A DNA stretch of 64,000 nt. It comes from Ligaoa zhengdingensis. Lineage in GTDB: Bacteria; Bacillota; Clostridia; Oscillospirales; Ruminococcaceae. The notes under the pieces are model-generated. The model made no database searches. It was not told the DNA's origin and saw only the letters and a program-made list of their open reading frames with translations. The translations under genes and the position numbers were made by a program. How positions within the stretch are numbered: position 1 is the stretch's first letter; the number at the start of each line of letters is the position of its first letter. The stretch covers positions 1 to 64,000 of the forward strand of contig NZ_JACRST010000008.1 of the NCBI RefSeq assembly GCF_014384885.1. The letters run 5' to 3'. This document shows positions 51,826 to 60,043 of this stretch, piece by piece.

Positions 51826-52251
51826 ATGCTCAATGTGGATAGTCTAAACAAAGGCGTGGTCATCGACCACATCCACGCGGGAAAGGCGATGGAAATCTAC
51901 CGTTACCTCAACCTCGACCGCCTCGATTGCAGCGTGGCGATCATCAAAAATGCCCGCAGCCACAAGATGGGTCGGAAGGACATCATCAAAATCGACGAAA
52001 ATATCGACATCAATCTGGATGTGCTCGGATTCATCGATCCGGACATCACGGTGAACATCATCAACGAGGGAGGGCTCATCGAAAAGCGCAAGCTCAAACT
52101 CCCCGAACAGGTAATCAACGTGATCAAATGCAAAAATCCCCGCTGTATCACTTCAGTGGAACAGGAAATACAGCACATTTTTAAGCTGGCCGACGCAGAA
52201 AAGGGGGTCTACCGCTGCATTTACTGCGAGCAGGAGCACCAGCGGAAATAA
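51826..52251 (+). CDS. pyrI: Aspartate carbamoyltransferase, regulatory subunit
   Basis: 141 residues, normal length. The N-terminal nucleotide-binding domain (GVVIDHIHAGKAMEIYRYL) is followed by the zinc domain with four Cys in KCKNPRCIT and YRCIYCEQ. It binds ATP or CTP/UTP and transmits allosteric control to PyrB. Its ATG begins 1 nt after the pyrB stop codon, so translation is coupled. Confidence 0.97.
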   Translation: MLNVDSLNKGVVIDHIHAGKAMEIYRYLNLDRLDCSVAIIKNARSHKMGRKDIIKIDENIDINLDVLGFIDPDITVNIINEGGLIEKRKLKLPEQVINVIKCKNPRCITSVEQEIQHIFKLADAEKGVYRCIYCEQEHQRK

Positions 52252-52286
52252 CCCATGCTCAAAATTATGCTCAGGAGGAATCAATC

Positions 52287-52664
52287 ATGGCAAATCAGGT
52301 CATCACAGCCAAAAACGCGCCCGCTGCAGTGGGGCCCTATTCCCACGCCGTGCTCGCAGACAACACCCTTTACACCTCCGGCCAGTTGGGCCTGGACCCC
52401 GCCACCGGGGCGCTGCCTGAAGGTGTTTGCGCCCAAGCGGAAGCGGCGCTGAAAAATCTCGGCGCGGTGCTCGCTGCCGCCGGCATGGACTATTGCGATG
52501 TGGTCAAGACCACGGTATTTCTGGCCGACATGGACGATTTTGCAGCGATCAACGCGATCTATGCCGGCTACTTCAAAGCCGACTGCCCCGCTCGTTCCTG
52601 TGTACAGGTGGCCGCATTGCCCAAGGGCGCTTTGTTCGAGATCGAAGCGATCGCGGTAAAATAA
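52287..52664 (+). CDS. ridA: RidA/YjgF-family enamine/imine deaminase
   Basis: 125 residues with NAPAAVGPYSHAVLADNTLYTSGQLGLD, the Arg of PARSCVQVAALPKGALFEIEAIA, and Asn/Thr contacts typical of the family. RidA hydrolyses 2-aminoacrylate and related intermediates. CAGGAGGAATCAATC precedes the ATG, and the gap to pyrI is 35 nt. The same pyrB-pyrI-ridA order occurs in E. coli. Confidence 0.95.
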   Translation: MANQVITAKNAPAAVGPYSHAVLADNTLYTSGQLGLDPATGALPEGVCAQAEAALKNLGAVLAAAGMDYCDVVKTTVFLADMDDFAAINAIYAGYFKADCPARSCVQVAALPKGALFEIEAIAVK

Positions 52665-52675
52665 AACAATATAAG

Positions 52676-52704
52676 AGACGCCCCCTGCCGCAGCGGGGGC
52701 GTCT
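52676..52704 (+). terminator. Terminator of the pyrBI-ridA operon
   Basis: A 10-bp stem (52676-52685 with 52695-52704) with loop of 9 nt is followed by TTTTC, 11 nt after the ridA stop. It also faces the convergent alcohol dehydrogenase gene. Confidence 0.85.
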
Positions 52705-52709
52705 TTTCA

Positions 52710-53873
52710 TTATCGATAGGATTTTTCCAGGATAGAGACGATCTCAGGGACCGAAAGCTGATAGCGGTCCACCTCGAACAGACCGCCCATTGTATCCAAT
52801 GCGTGATGCGCCGCCTTCTCCATCTCGTCCGCCTGGATGCCGTAATCGCTCATTTTGAGGTTGTCGACCCCGCAGGCCTTTTGCAGGTCGGCCAGCGCCT
52901 CGACAAAATCCTCGGGCTTATCGGCGTCGGCCTTGCCCAGCGCCTTGGCCATCGCCACAAAGCGCTCAGGGCAAACCTTGGCGGAGAACAGGCGGTAATA
53001 CTCCAGCGAGACCATGATGAGGCCCGCGCCGTGCGGCAGATCGGGATGGAAGCCACTCAGCGCGTGCTCGAGCGAATGCTCGGAAGTGCAGCCCGAGGCG
53101 GTCTCCACCATACCCGCAAGGGTGTTGGCCAGCGCCACCATCTCGCGCGCCTCCGCGTCGCTGCCGTCCTTCACCGCGCGGGGCAGGTAGCTGCCGATCA
53201 ATTCGATCGCTTTGAGCGCATACAGATCGCTCAGTGTGTTGGCAGTTTTGTTGATATAACCCTCGGTGGAATGGAACAGCGCGTCAAACCCCTGGTAAGC
53301 GGTGAGGTGCGCAGGTACCGTCATCATCAGGTCGGGATCGATGATCGAAAAATAAGGGAAGGTGCAGTCCCATCCGCCGCCGATCTTCTCGCCGCCGTCC
53401 TCCTTGGTGATCACCGTCCAGGGGTCAGCCTCGGTGCCAGTGCCCGCTGTGGTGGTGATTGCGATGACCGGCAGCGCCTTCTCCACCGGCTGTCCCTTGC
53501 CGCTGCCGCCCGAGATATAATCCCAGTAGTCACCCGGATTGACCGCCATGACGGCGATCGCCTTGGCCGAGTCGATGCTGCTCCCTCCGCCAAGGCCGAT
53601 GACAAAGTCGCACCCCTCTGCTTTGCAGAGAGCCGCGCCCTCCATCACATGACTTTTGATGGGGTTGGGCAGAATCTTATCGAACAATACATAGCTCGCG
53701 CCATTTTTCTCTAACTGCTCGGTTACGCGGTCGAGATAACCATACTTCCGCATGGAGGTACCCGCGGAGATGACGATCAGCGCCTTCTTGCCGGGCAGAC
53801 GCTCCGTCCCCAAGCGCTCGATGGCCCCTTTGCCGAAAAACAGCCGGGCCGGCATGTAATAAGCAAAATTCAT
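52710..53873 (-). CDS. Iron-containing alcohol dehydrogenase
   Basis: 387 residues of the Fe-dependent (type III) family, butanol-dehydrogenase-like. NAD(P) site GLGGGSSIDSAKAIAV; iron ligands in GFDALFHSTEGY (Asp, His) and SEHSLEHALSGFHPDLPHGAGL (two His). TTTAGTGTEADPWTVI is also typical. It reduces aldehydes or oxidises short alcohols during fermentation; the exact substrate is unknown. AAAGGGG is upstream. Confidence 0.95.
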   Translation of the reverse strand: MNFAYYMPARLFFGKGAIERLGTERLPGKKALIVISAGTSMRKYGYLDRVTEQLEKNGASYVLFDKILPNPIKSHVMEGAALCKAEGCDFVIGLGGGSSIDSAKAIAVMAVNPGDYWDYISGGSGKGQPVEKALPVIAITTTAGTGTEADPWTVITKEDGGEKIGGGWDCTFPYFSIIDPDLMMTVPAHLTAYQGFDALFHSTEGYINKTANTLSDLYALKAIELIGSYLPRAVKDGSDAEAREMVALANTLAGMVETASGCTSEHSLEHALSGFHPDLPHGAGLIMVSLEYYRLFSAKVCPERFVAMAKALGKADADKPEDFVEALADLQKACGVDNLKMSDYGIQADEMEKAAHHALDTMGGLFEVDRYQLSVPEIVSILEKSYR

Positions 53874-53950
53874 GGTAAACGCCCCTTTCCACTTCTTTAA
53901 ATGAAAAATTTTTTATCAGGCAGAGATTTCCATAAAGTCCTGATGGATTT

Positions 53951-53959
53951 ATTATAGCA
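53951..53959 (-). promoter_or_regulatory. Extended -10 promoter of the alcohol dehydrogenase gene
   Basis: On the minus strand TGC then TATAAT lies about 77 nt before the start codon. The -35 region falls in the first of three tandem hairpins. Confidence 0.55.
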
Positions 53960-53970
53960 TAAATCGGGCC

Positions 53971-54027
53971 AAAAGCGGAACTCCGCTTTTGCAATCGTCA
54001 CAAACGATTGTCCGCCCTGTGGGCGGA
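53971..54027. repeat. Three consecutive perfect hairpins upstream of the alcohol dehydrogenase
   Basis: Inverted repeats of 9 bp (53971-53979/53982-53990), 7 bp (53992-53998/54004-54010) and 7 bp (54011-54017/54021-54027) follow one another almost without gaps. They overlap the promoter region of the minus-strand dehydrogenase. They look like a small repeat element or a regulatory array; no copy of this was noticed elsewhere in the window. Confidence 0.6.
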
Positions 54028-54117
54028 GCCCCTTTCCGCTGAAAACAACAGCGCCATTTGAAATCAGATAAATTTTGTATTATGATAAGGAACAATAACA
54101 GACGAGGAGGTGAACGG

Positions 54118-55452
54118 ATGGAGCTTGCCATTCCACGGGGTGTACGGGCCCTGATGAACCGGCTGGAACGGCACGGATACGAGGCGTATGTGGTGGGCGG
54201 CTGCGTGCGCGACAGCATACTCGGCCGGATGCCGCACGACTGGGATGTGACCACCTCCGCCCTGCCCCACCAGGCGATGGCCGCTCTCGAAGGCCACCGG
54301 ATGTTTGAAACCGGGCTACAACACGGCACGATCACCGTTCTGACTGACGACGGGCCGGTGGAGGTGACCACCTACCGGGTGGACGGCGCCTATTCGGACA
54401 ACCGGAGGCCGGACAAGGTCCGCTTCACCCCCAGCCTGCGGGAGGATCTTGCCCGCCGCGATTTTACGATCAACGCCCTGGCCTATCATCCAGGAAGCGG
54501 GCTGGTGGACTGTTTCGGCGGCGAAGAGGACTTGCGGCGCCGGTTGATCCGCTGCGTGGGCGACCCCGACCGCCGCTTTCACGAGGACGCGCTGCGCATC
54601 CTGCGCGGCCTGCGCTTCGCCTCCGCACTCGGCTTTTCGCTGGAACGGCACACCGCTGACAGCCTCACCCGCAACCGCGCCCTGCTCGGCCGTATCGCCT
54701 CCGAGCGCATCCGTGACGAGCTCGTCGGACTGCTGTGCGGGGCCGGGGTGCTCCCCATCCTGCTGGATTATGTCCCCGTCATCACACAGGTGATCCCTGA
54801 GCTCACCCCCACTGTGGGATTCGACCAAAACAACCCCTATCACATCTACACAGTCTATGAACACACCGCACATGCGGTTGCTGCGGTTGCGCCCCGGCCG
54901 GAGCTTCGCCTGACCATGCTGCTGCACGACGCCGGCAAGCCCGCTACCTGCACCGAGGATGCGGACGGCCGCCGGCATTTTTACGGGCATCCGAAGGTTA
55001 GCGCGGCGGTGGCGCGTGAAGTGCTGCACCGCCTGCGGTTTGACAACGCCACCATCGCCCGGGTTGTAAAGCTGGTCGAAATTCACGACTGCAATCTGGA
55101 GCCGACCGAGCGGTGCGTGCTGCGCCAGCTCAACCGGCTCGGCGAAGAGGTATTTCGCGAGCTGCTGCTGGTCAAGCTGGCCGACAACGCAGCTCAGAGC
55201 GAATACGCGCAGGGCTGGACCCGCACAGTGCGCGAAATCGAGCCGATTCTGGAACGGGTTTTGACCGAACAGCGCTGTTTTTCCCTGAAGGACCTCGCGG
55301 TCGATGGGACGGACCTGTTGCGCGCCGGCATACCAGCAGGTCCCGCGGTCGGCCAGGAACTGCAGCGGCTGTTGGACCTGGTGCTGGACGGTGCGTGCGA
55401 AAACGACCGCGACGCGCTGCTCGCACAGATACCGCAGTGGAAAGAATACTAA
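54118..55452 (+). CDS. cca: CCA tRNA nucleotidyltransferase with HD domain
   Basis: 444 residues. The catalytic head has YVVGGCVRDSILGRMPHDWDVTTSA, then LARRDFTINALAY and DPDRRFHEDALRILRGLRF. A C-terminal HD domain (LHDAGKPA; HPKVSAAVAREVLHRL) matches the long bacterial class II form. It repairs or adds the CCA end of tRNAs. AGGAGGTGA lies 5 nt before the ATG. Its end overlaps the convergent gene by 4 nt. Confidence 0.95.
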   Translation: MELAIPRGVRALMNRLERHGYEAYVVGGCVRDSILGRMPHDWDVTTSALPHQAMAALEGHRMFETGLQHGTITVLTDDGPVEVTTYRVDGAYSDNRRPDKVRFTPSLREDLARRDFTINALAYHPGSGLVDCFGGEEDLRRRLIRCVGDPDRRFHEDALRILRGLRFASALGFSLERHTADSLTRNRALLGRIASERIRDELVGLLCGAGVLPILLDYVPVITQVIPELTPTVGFDQNNPYHIYTVYEHTAHAVAAVAPRPELRLTMLLHDAGKPATCTEDADGRRHFYGHPKVSAAVAREVLHRLRFDNATIARVVKLVEIHDCNLEPTERCVLRQLNRLGEEVFRELLLVKLADNAAQSEYAQGWTRTVREIEPILERVLTEQRCFSLKDLAVDGTDLLRAGIPAGPAVGQELQRLLDLVLDGACENDRDALLAQIPQWKEY

Positions 55453-56072
55453 AACTCGGGCTGATACGCCTCCTCCACCTCGCGGTAGGCCACGCGCTTA
55501 ATCGAAAAGTCGGTGAATTTCAGATAAGAGCAGTACGCCTCGAAGCCCACTCGGCCATACTTGGTGTTGTCGATGGGGTCAGGATCGGTGAGCTCCAATA
55601 CCAGCACTCCATCGATGATGACGAACACATGGCCGTCGATGCTGCCGGTTTGGACATGGTACACCTGGCCCGGCGTAAACGCAAACAGGGGGTTGGCGGC
55701 GTTCAGCTTGTATTCCGGCGATTTTTCGATGCCAACCTTGCCGTGCCACCACCCCTGCAAACCCGCCACGTAGGCGATATCCCGTGTGTTGGTCTGTTCA
55801 TTCCAACTTCCGTTCCACATCACATTGATATCGTGCGTACAGGGCAGCACGGTGCACGCCTTGAAATCCAGCATCACATTGCCGAAATAATCGGCCTTGG
55901 AGATGATCATGGCGGCAAAATTGTCCCGATTCTGGCCGACCAGCCAGCCGTCCTCAACCCACCATCGGCCGGCCCGCACCTCGAAGTCCTCCCGCAGCAT
56001 CTGTTCGGAGAAGGCGCGATGGTACAGGGTTTCGCAGCCCTCCAAATCGAGTTCCTTCTTCAGCAGTCTCAT
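55449..56072 (-). CDS. Concanavalin-like beta-sandwich protein, DUF1961/YesU-like
   Basis: 207 residues without a signal peptide, rich in Trp and aromatic residues: WWVEDGWLVGQNRDN, NVMLDFKACTVLPCTHDINVMW, and GHVFVIIDGVLVLELTDPD. The pattern fits the concanavalin-type lectin/glucanase fold seen in YesU and DUF1080 proteins that act near plant-polysaccharide use. No catalytic residues can be named. GGGAGC precedes the ATG. The substrate is unknown. Confidence 0.65.
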   Translation of the reverse strand: MRLLKKELDLEGCETLYHRAFSEQMLREDFEVRAGRWWVEDGWLVGQNRDNFAAMIISKADYFGNVMLDFKACTVLPCTHDINVMWNGSWNEQTNTRDIAYVAGLQGWWHGKVGIEKSPEYKLNAANPLFAFTPGQVYHVQTGSIDGHVFVIIDGVLVLELTDPDPIDNTKYGRVGFEAYCSYLKFTDFSIKRVAYREVEEAYQPEF

Positions 56073-56153
56073 AAAATATCGCTCCCTTCGATTGTCAAAC
56101 GAGGCGCCCATCGCCGTGCGCGGCGGCAAGCGCCCCGTTTTTTTGCCCCAGTC

Positions 56154-56690
56154 TCACGCCCGGTTGGTCACCTCGATTTGCAGCCCCTCCATCACGTCGA
56201 GCACCTTTTCGTTCATCGCGTTATCCGGCGCAGCGGTCGCCCGCGCGTCCACTACGATACGCGCTTCGGGCTGCGCCGCCTTGGCGATCACCGCGTTGGA
56301 GATCACGCAGATGTTGCTGACCAGGCCCGCCAGCTCGATCTCGTCGTAGGTGGGCGCCTGCAGCAGGTATCCAAACAGCACCTTGCTGCCAAAGGTGTTT
56401 TTCTCAAGCAGCGGGTGGGGCTCCGCCAGCTCCGCGACCCTGCCGTAGAGGTTCCAGCCCTGCGTGCCGCGGATACAGTGCGGCACCGGCAGTTTCTTCC
56501 CCTCCTGGGTGTAGAGGTAGTCGTCCAGATGGGTATCCATTGTGAAGATGATGTCGTCCCCATTGGCGTGCGCGTCGTCGATTTTGGCGCAGAGAATCCC
56601 CTCCAGCGCTTCCGCCCCGGGAAAGCCCAGACTTCCGCTCACAAAGTCGTTTTGATAATCCACGATCACCAGCAGTTTTTTGCGGTTCAT
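56154..56690 (-). CDS. Isochorismatase-family cysteine hydrolase, nicotinamidase-like
   Basis: 178 residues. The triad appears as Asp in IVDYQNDFVSGSLG, Lys in EKNTFGSKVL and Cys in AGLVSNICVISNA. FTMDTHLDDY with PHCIRGTQGW carries the metal/substrate pattern of nicotinamidases (pncA-type), which make nicotinic acid from nicotinamide. Other amidohydrolase roles are possible. It starts inside the last codons of the Y-family polymerase gene (ATGA), so it is translated downstream of it. Confidence 0.85.
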   Translation of the reverse strand: MNRKKLLVIVDYQNDFVSGSLGFPGAEALEGILCAKIDDAHANGDDIIFTMDTHLDDYLYTQEGKKLPVPHCIRGTQGWNLYGRVAELAEPHPLLEKNTFGSKVLFGYLLQAPTYDEIELAGLVSNICVISNAVIAKAAQPEARIVVDARATAAPDNAMNEKVLDVMEGLQIEVTNRA

Positions 56691-57955
56691 TCCGCGGTTC
56701 CTCCTTCATATCGTTTGGTTTTATTGATCGGCTTGCGGTGTTCCAAACCGAGGTCGTTCCCGATGGCGCTGCCCGGCTGGATGGCCTCACGGCCGAACTT
56801 GTCCCGAATATGGTCCATTGCGTGCTCCAGCCGGTCGAGCCGCTCCCGCCGGCCGTCCTCCCACCCGTCGAACAGGGAAAGCTGTTCCGCCTCACCCTGG
56901 GGCGTCACCGACTCCCCCGTCACGGTCAGCATCCGGATGGGCGTTCCCTCCTTCCAGGAGGCGTGGATCAGCTCCATCGCCCCATCGAACAGCTCAGCCG
57001 CCAGATGGGTGGGCCGCGCCATCTGCTTTTGGCGGGAAATGGTGCGGAAATCGGGCGAGCGCACCTGGATCTGGAGCACCCGGCAGTCGAGCCCCGCGCG
57101 GCGCAGGCGGGTGGCCACGCTGTCGCACAGCGCCATCACGCCGGCGCGCACATCCCGCTCGCTGACGAGGTTGCGGCGGAAGGTCATGCCGTTGCCAACG
57201 CTCTTAACCTCCCGCTCGTCGTAAGCCGAGCGCACCGGGGAATCGTCTAGCCCGGCGGCATAGTCGTGCAGCGCTTCCCCCATCCGGCCCAGCCGCCGCG
57301 CCAGCAGCGCCCGGTCGAACCCCGCCAGCTCGCCGATCGTGCGGATACCCAATGCCCGCAGGGTCTGCGCGGCTGAGCGGCCCACATACAACAGATCGGT
57401 CACCGGCAGCGGATAGACGATCTCCCGGTAATTTTCTCGGGAAATGACCGTGGTCGCATCCGGCTTGCGGTAGTCGCTGCCCAGTTTCGCGTATATCTTG
57501 TTGAAGCTGACTCCCACCGACAGGGTGAGCCCGGTCTCCTCGCGCACCGTCCGGCGGATGGTGTCGGCCAATGCTTTCGCGTCGCCGCCAAACAGGTGCA
57601 GCGTACCGGTGACATCCAGCCAGGATTCATCGATGCCGAACGGTTCGACCCGGTCGGTAAACCGCTCATAAATCCGGTTGACCCACTTGGAGTAGCGGTA
57701 GTACTCCTCGTGGTGGGGCGGCACCAGCGTGAGGTCGGGGCACTTGCGGCGCGCCTGCCAGATGGTCTCAGCGGTAGCCACGCCATAGCGCTTGGCCTGC
57801 TCATTTTTTGCCAGGATGATGCCGTGACGGCTCTCCGGGTCGCCGCACACCGCCATCGGTCCAGCCCGCAACTCGGGGCGCAGCAGGCATTCCACCGAGG
57901 CGTAAAACCCGTTGAGGTCGCAGTGAAAGATCATGCGATCCCGGCCCGGTTCCAT
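56687..57955 (-). CDS. Y-family DNA polymerase (DinB/Pol IV-like)
   Basis: 422 residues. Palm motifs IFHCDLNGFYASVE and FGIDESWLDVTGT (acidic catalytic residues), fingers, thumb and little-finger regions. The C-terminal QLSLF (in EQLSLFDG) is a sliding-clamp binding motif. It performs error-prone translesion synthesis. The ATG at 57955 with AAAGGGGG upstream is chosen; an earlier in-frame ATG lies inside a palindrome. It overlaps the nicotinamidase-like gene. Confidence 0.9.
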   Translation of the reverse strand: MEPGRDRMIFHCDLNGFYASVECLLRPELRAGPMAVCGDPESRHGIILAKNEQAKRYGVATAETIWQARRKCPDLTLVPPHHEEYYRYSKWVNRIYERFTDRVEPFGIDESWLDVTGTLHLFGGDAKALADTIRRTVREETGLTLSVGVSFNKIYAKLGSDYRKPDATTVISRENYREIVYPLPVTDLLYVGRSAAQTLRALGIRTIGELAGFDRALLARRLGRMGEALHDYAAGLDDSPVRSAYDEREVKSVGNGMTFRRNLVSERDVRAGVMALCDSVATRLRRAGLDCRVLQIQVRSPDFRTISRQKQMARPTHLAAELFDGAMELIHASWKEGTPIRMLTVTGESVTPQGEAEQLSLFDGWEDGRRERLDRLEHAMDHIRDKFGREAIQPGSAIGNDLGLEHRKPINKTKRYEGGTAE

Positions 57956-57989
57956 CGCACATCCCCCTTTGTCCAACATTTCATCATTT

Positions 57990-58024
57990 ATGATACCACA
58001 AGCGCAAAGCGCGCATGGTATCAT
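57990..58024. repeat. Inverted repeat upstream of the Y-family polymerase gene
   Basis: Perfect 9-bp arms (57990-57998 and 58016-58024, ATGATACCA/TGGTATCAT) flank a GCGC-rich centre that can also pair. It lies in the presumed promoter region of the minus-strand gene and may be an operator. It does not match the Gram-positive LexA box pattern (GAAC-N4-GTTC). Confidence 0.5.
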
Positions 58025-58096
58025 TGCGCATATCGGCCGGAGCGCCGGGAAGGCGCGAATGGTCTGCGCATAAATATAACAGCGGCTTTGCAGCTA

Positions 58097-59728
58097 TTAT
58101 ACCACGAAGCGAGGCGAAATGGTATCCACAGGCAGCCGTTTCAGTTGTACGATCTTGGTTGCGATGCGATCAGTAAAGCGGCGGTCGTGCTCGACAAACA
58201 GCATCGCCGGACCGCTGCGCAGAATCAGCTCCTCAATCTGCACGCGCGAGAGGATGTCCACAAAGTTGAGCGGCTCATCCCATACATAGAGGTGCGCACG
58301 CTCGCACAGGCTGGCCGCGAGCAGCACCTTCTTTTTTTGCCCGCCGCTGAATTCGGCGATATCCTTTTCAAACTGCACGCGCGAAAAATCGAGCTTGCGC
58401 AAAATTGCCTTGAACAGGCTCTCGTCGATCTCCCGCCGCTGCGCGAACTCCCGCAACCCGCCGCGCAAAGACGACGTGTCCTGCGGCAGAAAGGAAATTT
58501 CGAGCCCTGAGCTCAGCAGCACGCCGCCCTCATGCGGAATGTCCTCCCCCAACAGCAGGTGCAAAATACTGGATTTCCCGCAGCCGTTGGACCCGCACAG
58601 CGCGACCCGCTCCCCCGGCTCCACCGCGAAGGAGAGCGGCTCGAACAGCGGCCCGCTTCCATAATCGATCGACAGGCCGGACACCTCGAGCAGGCGCCGG
58701 TTCCGCCAATCTAAGGGGGAAATCTTCAACTCGTCGGCCGTTTCCAGGTTTTTGAGCAGCGCGGATTTTTCCTCCACGGCCTGCTGCGCCCTCCGCTCGA
58801 TCACCTTGGCGCGCTTCATCAGCTTCGCCGATTTGTGACCGATGAACCCCCGGTCGGGCGGCACTTGGTCGGGCGGCCGGTGGCCAATTTTGGTGCTCTC
58901 CAGCGCATCCGACCAGCCGGCTCGCTGCTTTGCCGCCGCGCCCAGCCGCGCGATGTCCTTTTTGAGCCGCTCATTTTCCGCCAGCTCAAACGCGTCGCGG
59001 CGGTCCTTGTTCTCCTGCCAAACGCTGTAATTGCCCTGCTGCACCTCGATATCGCTGCGGTTGATCGCCATAATATGGTCGGTTGCGCGGTCGAGTAGCT
59101 CGCGGTCGTGTGAGACCAGGATGAACCCCTTCTTTCCGGCGAGATAATCCGCCACCGCGTCCCGCCCAGGCCCATCCAGGTGATTGGTGGGCTCGTCGAT
59201 CAGCAGAAAGCAGCCCGGCCTCAAAAACAAGGCGGCCAGCAAAACGCGGGTCCGCTCCCCGTGGCTGAGGGTGTCGAACGGGCGGTGCAGCAGCTCGCCG
59301 GGCATCCCCAGACGGCCGAGCTCCTCCTCGATGCGGCTGTCGATGGTGTAGCCATCCGCGGAGAGGTACTGCTCCAAAACCGTCCCGTATTCGGACAGAG
59401 CCGCTTCGCTCCCGTCGTCCAGCAGGCGCTCCATTTGCAGTTCCCACTCGCGATACGGCGCGATGCAACTCTTCATCACCGCGAGTGTCTCATGCGATGG
59501 CTCCTCCACATCAAACGGAAAATACTCGAAGTCCACCGAGGCGGTGATGGCTCCCTGATAGGGGTAGCGTCCCAGCAGCAATTGAAGCAAGGTGGTCTTT
59601 CCCCTGCCGTTGCGGCCGATCAGCCCGAGCCGCCAGTCGGTGTCCAACGTGAAGGAAACATCCTCGAAGATCGGGTCAAAGCTGGTATCATAACGAAATG
59701 AAAGATGGCTGACATTGATTTGTGACAC
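58097..59728 (-). CDS. ABC-F ATPase, Lsa/Vga-type ribosomal protection protein
   Basis: 543 residues, two ATPase domains without membrane segments. The first has DWRLGLIGRNGRGKTTLLQL and LSHGERTRVLLAAL with LIDEPTNHLDG; the second has GSNGCGKSSILHLL, EFSGGQKKKVLLAASL and the distinctive AHLYVWDEPLNFVDILSRVQ. This last motif marks the antibiotic-resistance group (Lsa, Vga, Msr type) that frees ribosomes from lincosamide, streptogramin A or pleuromutilin drugs. A GTG at 59728 with GGGGGA 6 nt upstream is preferred. Its expression is probably controlled by the attenuator leader upstream. Confidence 0.9.
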   Translation of the reverse strand: MSQINVSHLSFRYDTSFDPIFEDVSFTLDTDWRLGLIGRNGRGKTTLLQLLLGRYPYQGAITASVDFEYFPFDVEEPSHETLAVMKSCIAPYREWELQMERLLDDGSEAALSEYGTVLEQYLSADGYTIDSRIEEELGRLGMPGELLHRPFDTLSHGERTRVLLAALFLRPGCFLLIDEPTNHLDGPGRDAVADYLAGKKGFILVSHDRELLDRATDHIMAINRSDIEVQQGNYSVWQENKDRRDAFELAENERLKKDIARLGAAAKQRAGWSDALESTKIGHRPPDQVPPDRGFIGHKSAKLMKRAKVIERRAQQAVEEKSALLKNLETADELKISPLDWRNRRLLEVSGLSIDYGSGPLFEPLSFAVEPGERVALCGSNGCGKSSILHLLLGEDIPHEGGVLLSSGLEISFLPQDTSSLRGGLREFAQRREIDESLFKAILRKLDFSRVQFEKDIAEFSGGQKKKVLLAASLCERAHLYVWDEPLNFVDILSRVQIEELILRSGPAMLFVEHDRRFTDRIATKIVQLKRLPVDTISPRFVV

Positions 59729-59754
59729 AGGCATTCCCCCAAAACGATAAAATA

Positions 59755-59780
59755 GCCGCAGGAAATCGATCCCCTGCGGC
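59755..59780 (-). terminator. Attenuator terminator just before the ABC-F start codon
   Basis: On the minus strand GCCGCAGG and CCTGCGGC pair around a 10-nt loop and are followed by TATTTTATCGTTTT. It ends only about 27 nt before the start codon, in the leader. A 7-nt upstream segment (59816-59822) can pair with its 5' arm, giving a possible antiterminator. Confidence 0.7.
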
Positions 59781-59963
59781 CATCCGTCCGGGCAAAACGC
59801 CGGCGCAACAAAAGGGGCCGCAACATGACGGAAAGACGCGCGCGGCCACACGACCGACGGTCTATCCACGCAAATTTCCTGCAGAAATGCGACAACAACC
59901 GCAGCCCCGCGGACGTTCCGTTCGCAAGGCATTCCCGATTTTGTTCGCTTGTTTTCTCGCAGA

Positions 59964-59975
59964 TTATTTGCGCAT
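59964..59975 (-). CDS. Leader peptide MRK upstream of the ABC-F gene
   Basis: ATG-CGC-AAA-TAA, a 3-codon reading frame with AAGGGG 7 nt upstream, about 30 nt after the predicted transcription start. Short leader ORFs control antibiotic-inducible ABC-F genes through ribosome stalling; this one is in the right place. It is too short for similarity evidence. Confidence 0.55.
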   Translation of the reverse strand: MRK

Positions 59976-60008
59976 GTTACAACCCCTTACCCTTTTTTAT
60001 TTGAACGT

Positions 60009-60037
60009 ATCATACCACGGCCGGCAGCAGCTGTCAA
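60009..60037 (-). promoter_or_regulatory. Promoter of the ABC-F gene leader
   Basis: On the minus strand consensus TTGACA and TATGAT are 17 nt apart. Transcription would begin near 60002, giving a leader of about 270 nt before the ABC-F start codon. Confidence 0.85.
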
Positions 60038-60043
60038 GCCGCA

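Noticed and set aside
57990..58024. LexA box upstream of the Y-family polymerase
   Set aside because: The palindrome does not fit GAAC-N4-GTTC, so SOS control is not supported by the sequence.
59729..59932. In-frame N-terminal extension of the ABC-F protein
   Set aside because: It would cross the attenuator terminator and lacks the family N-terminus; the GTG at 59728 has a well-placed ribosome site.
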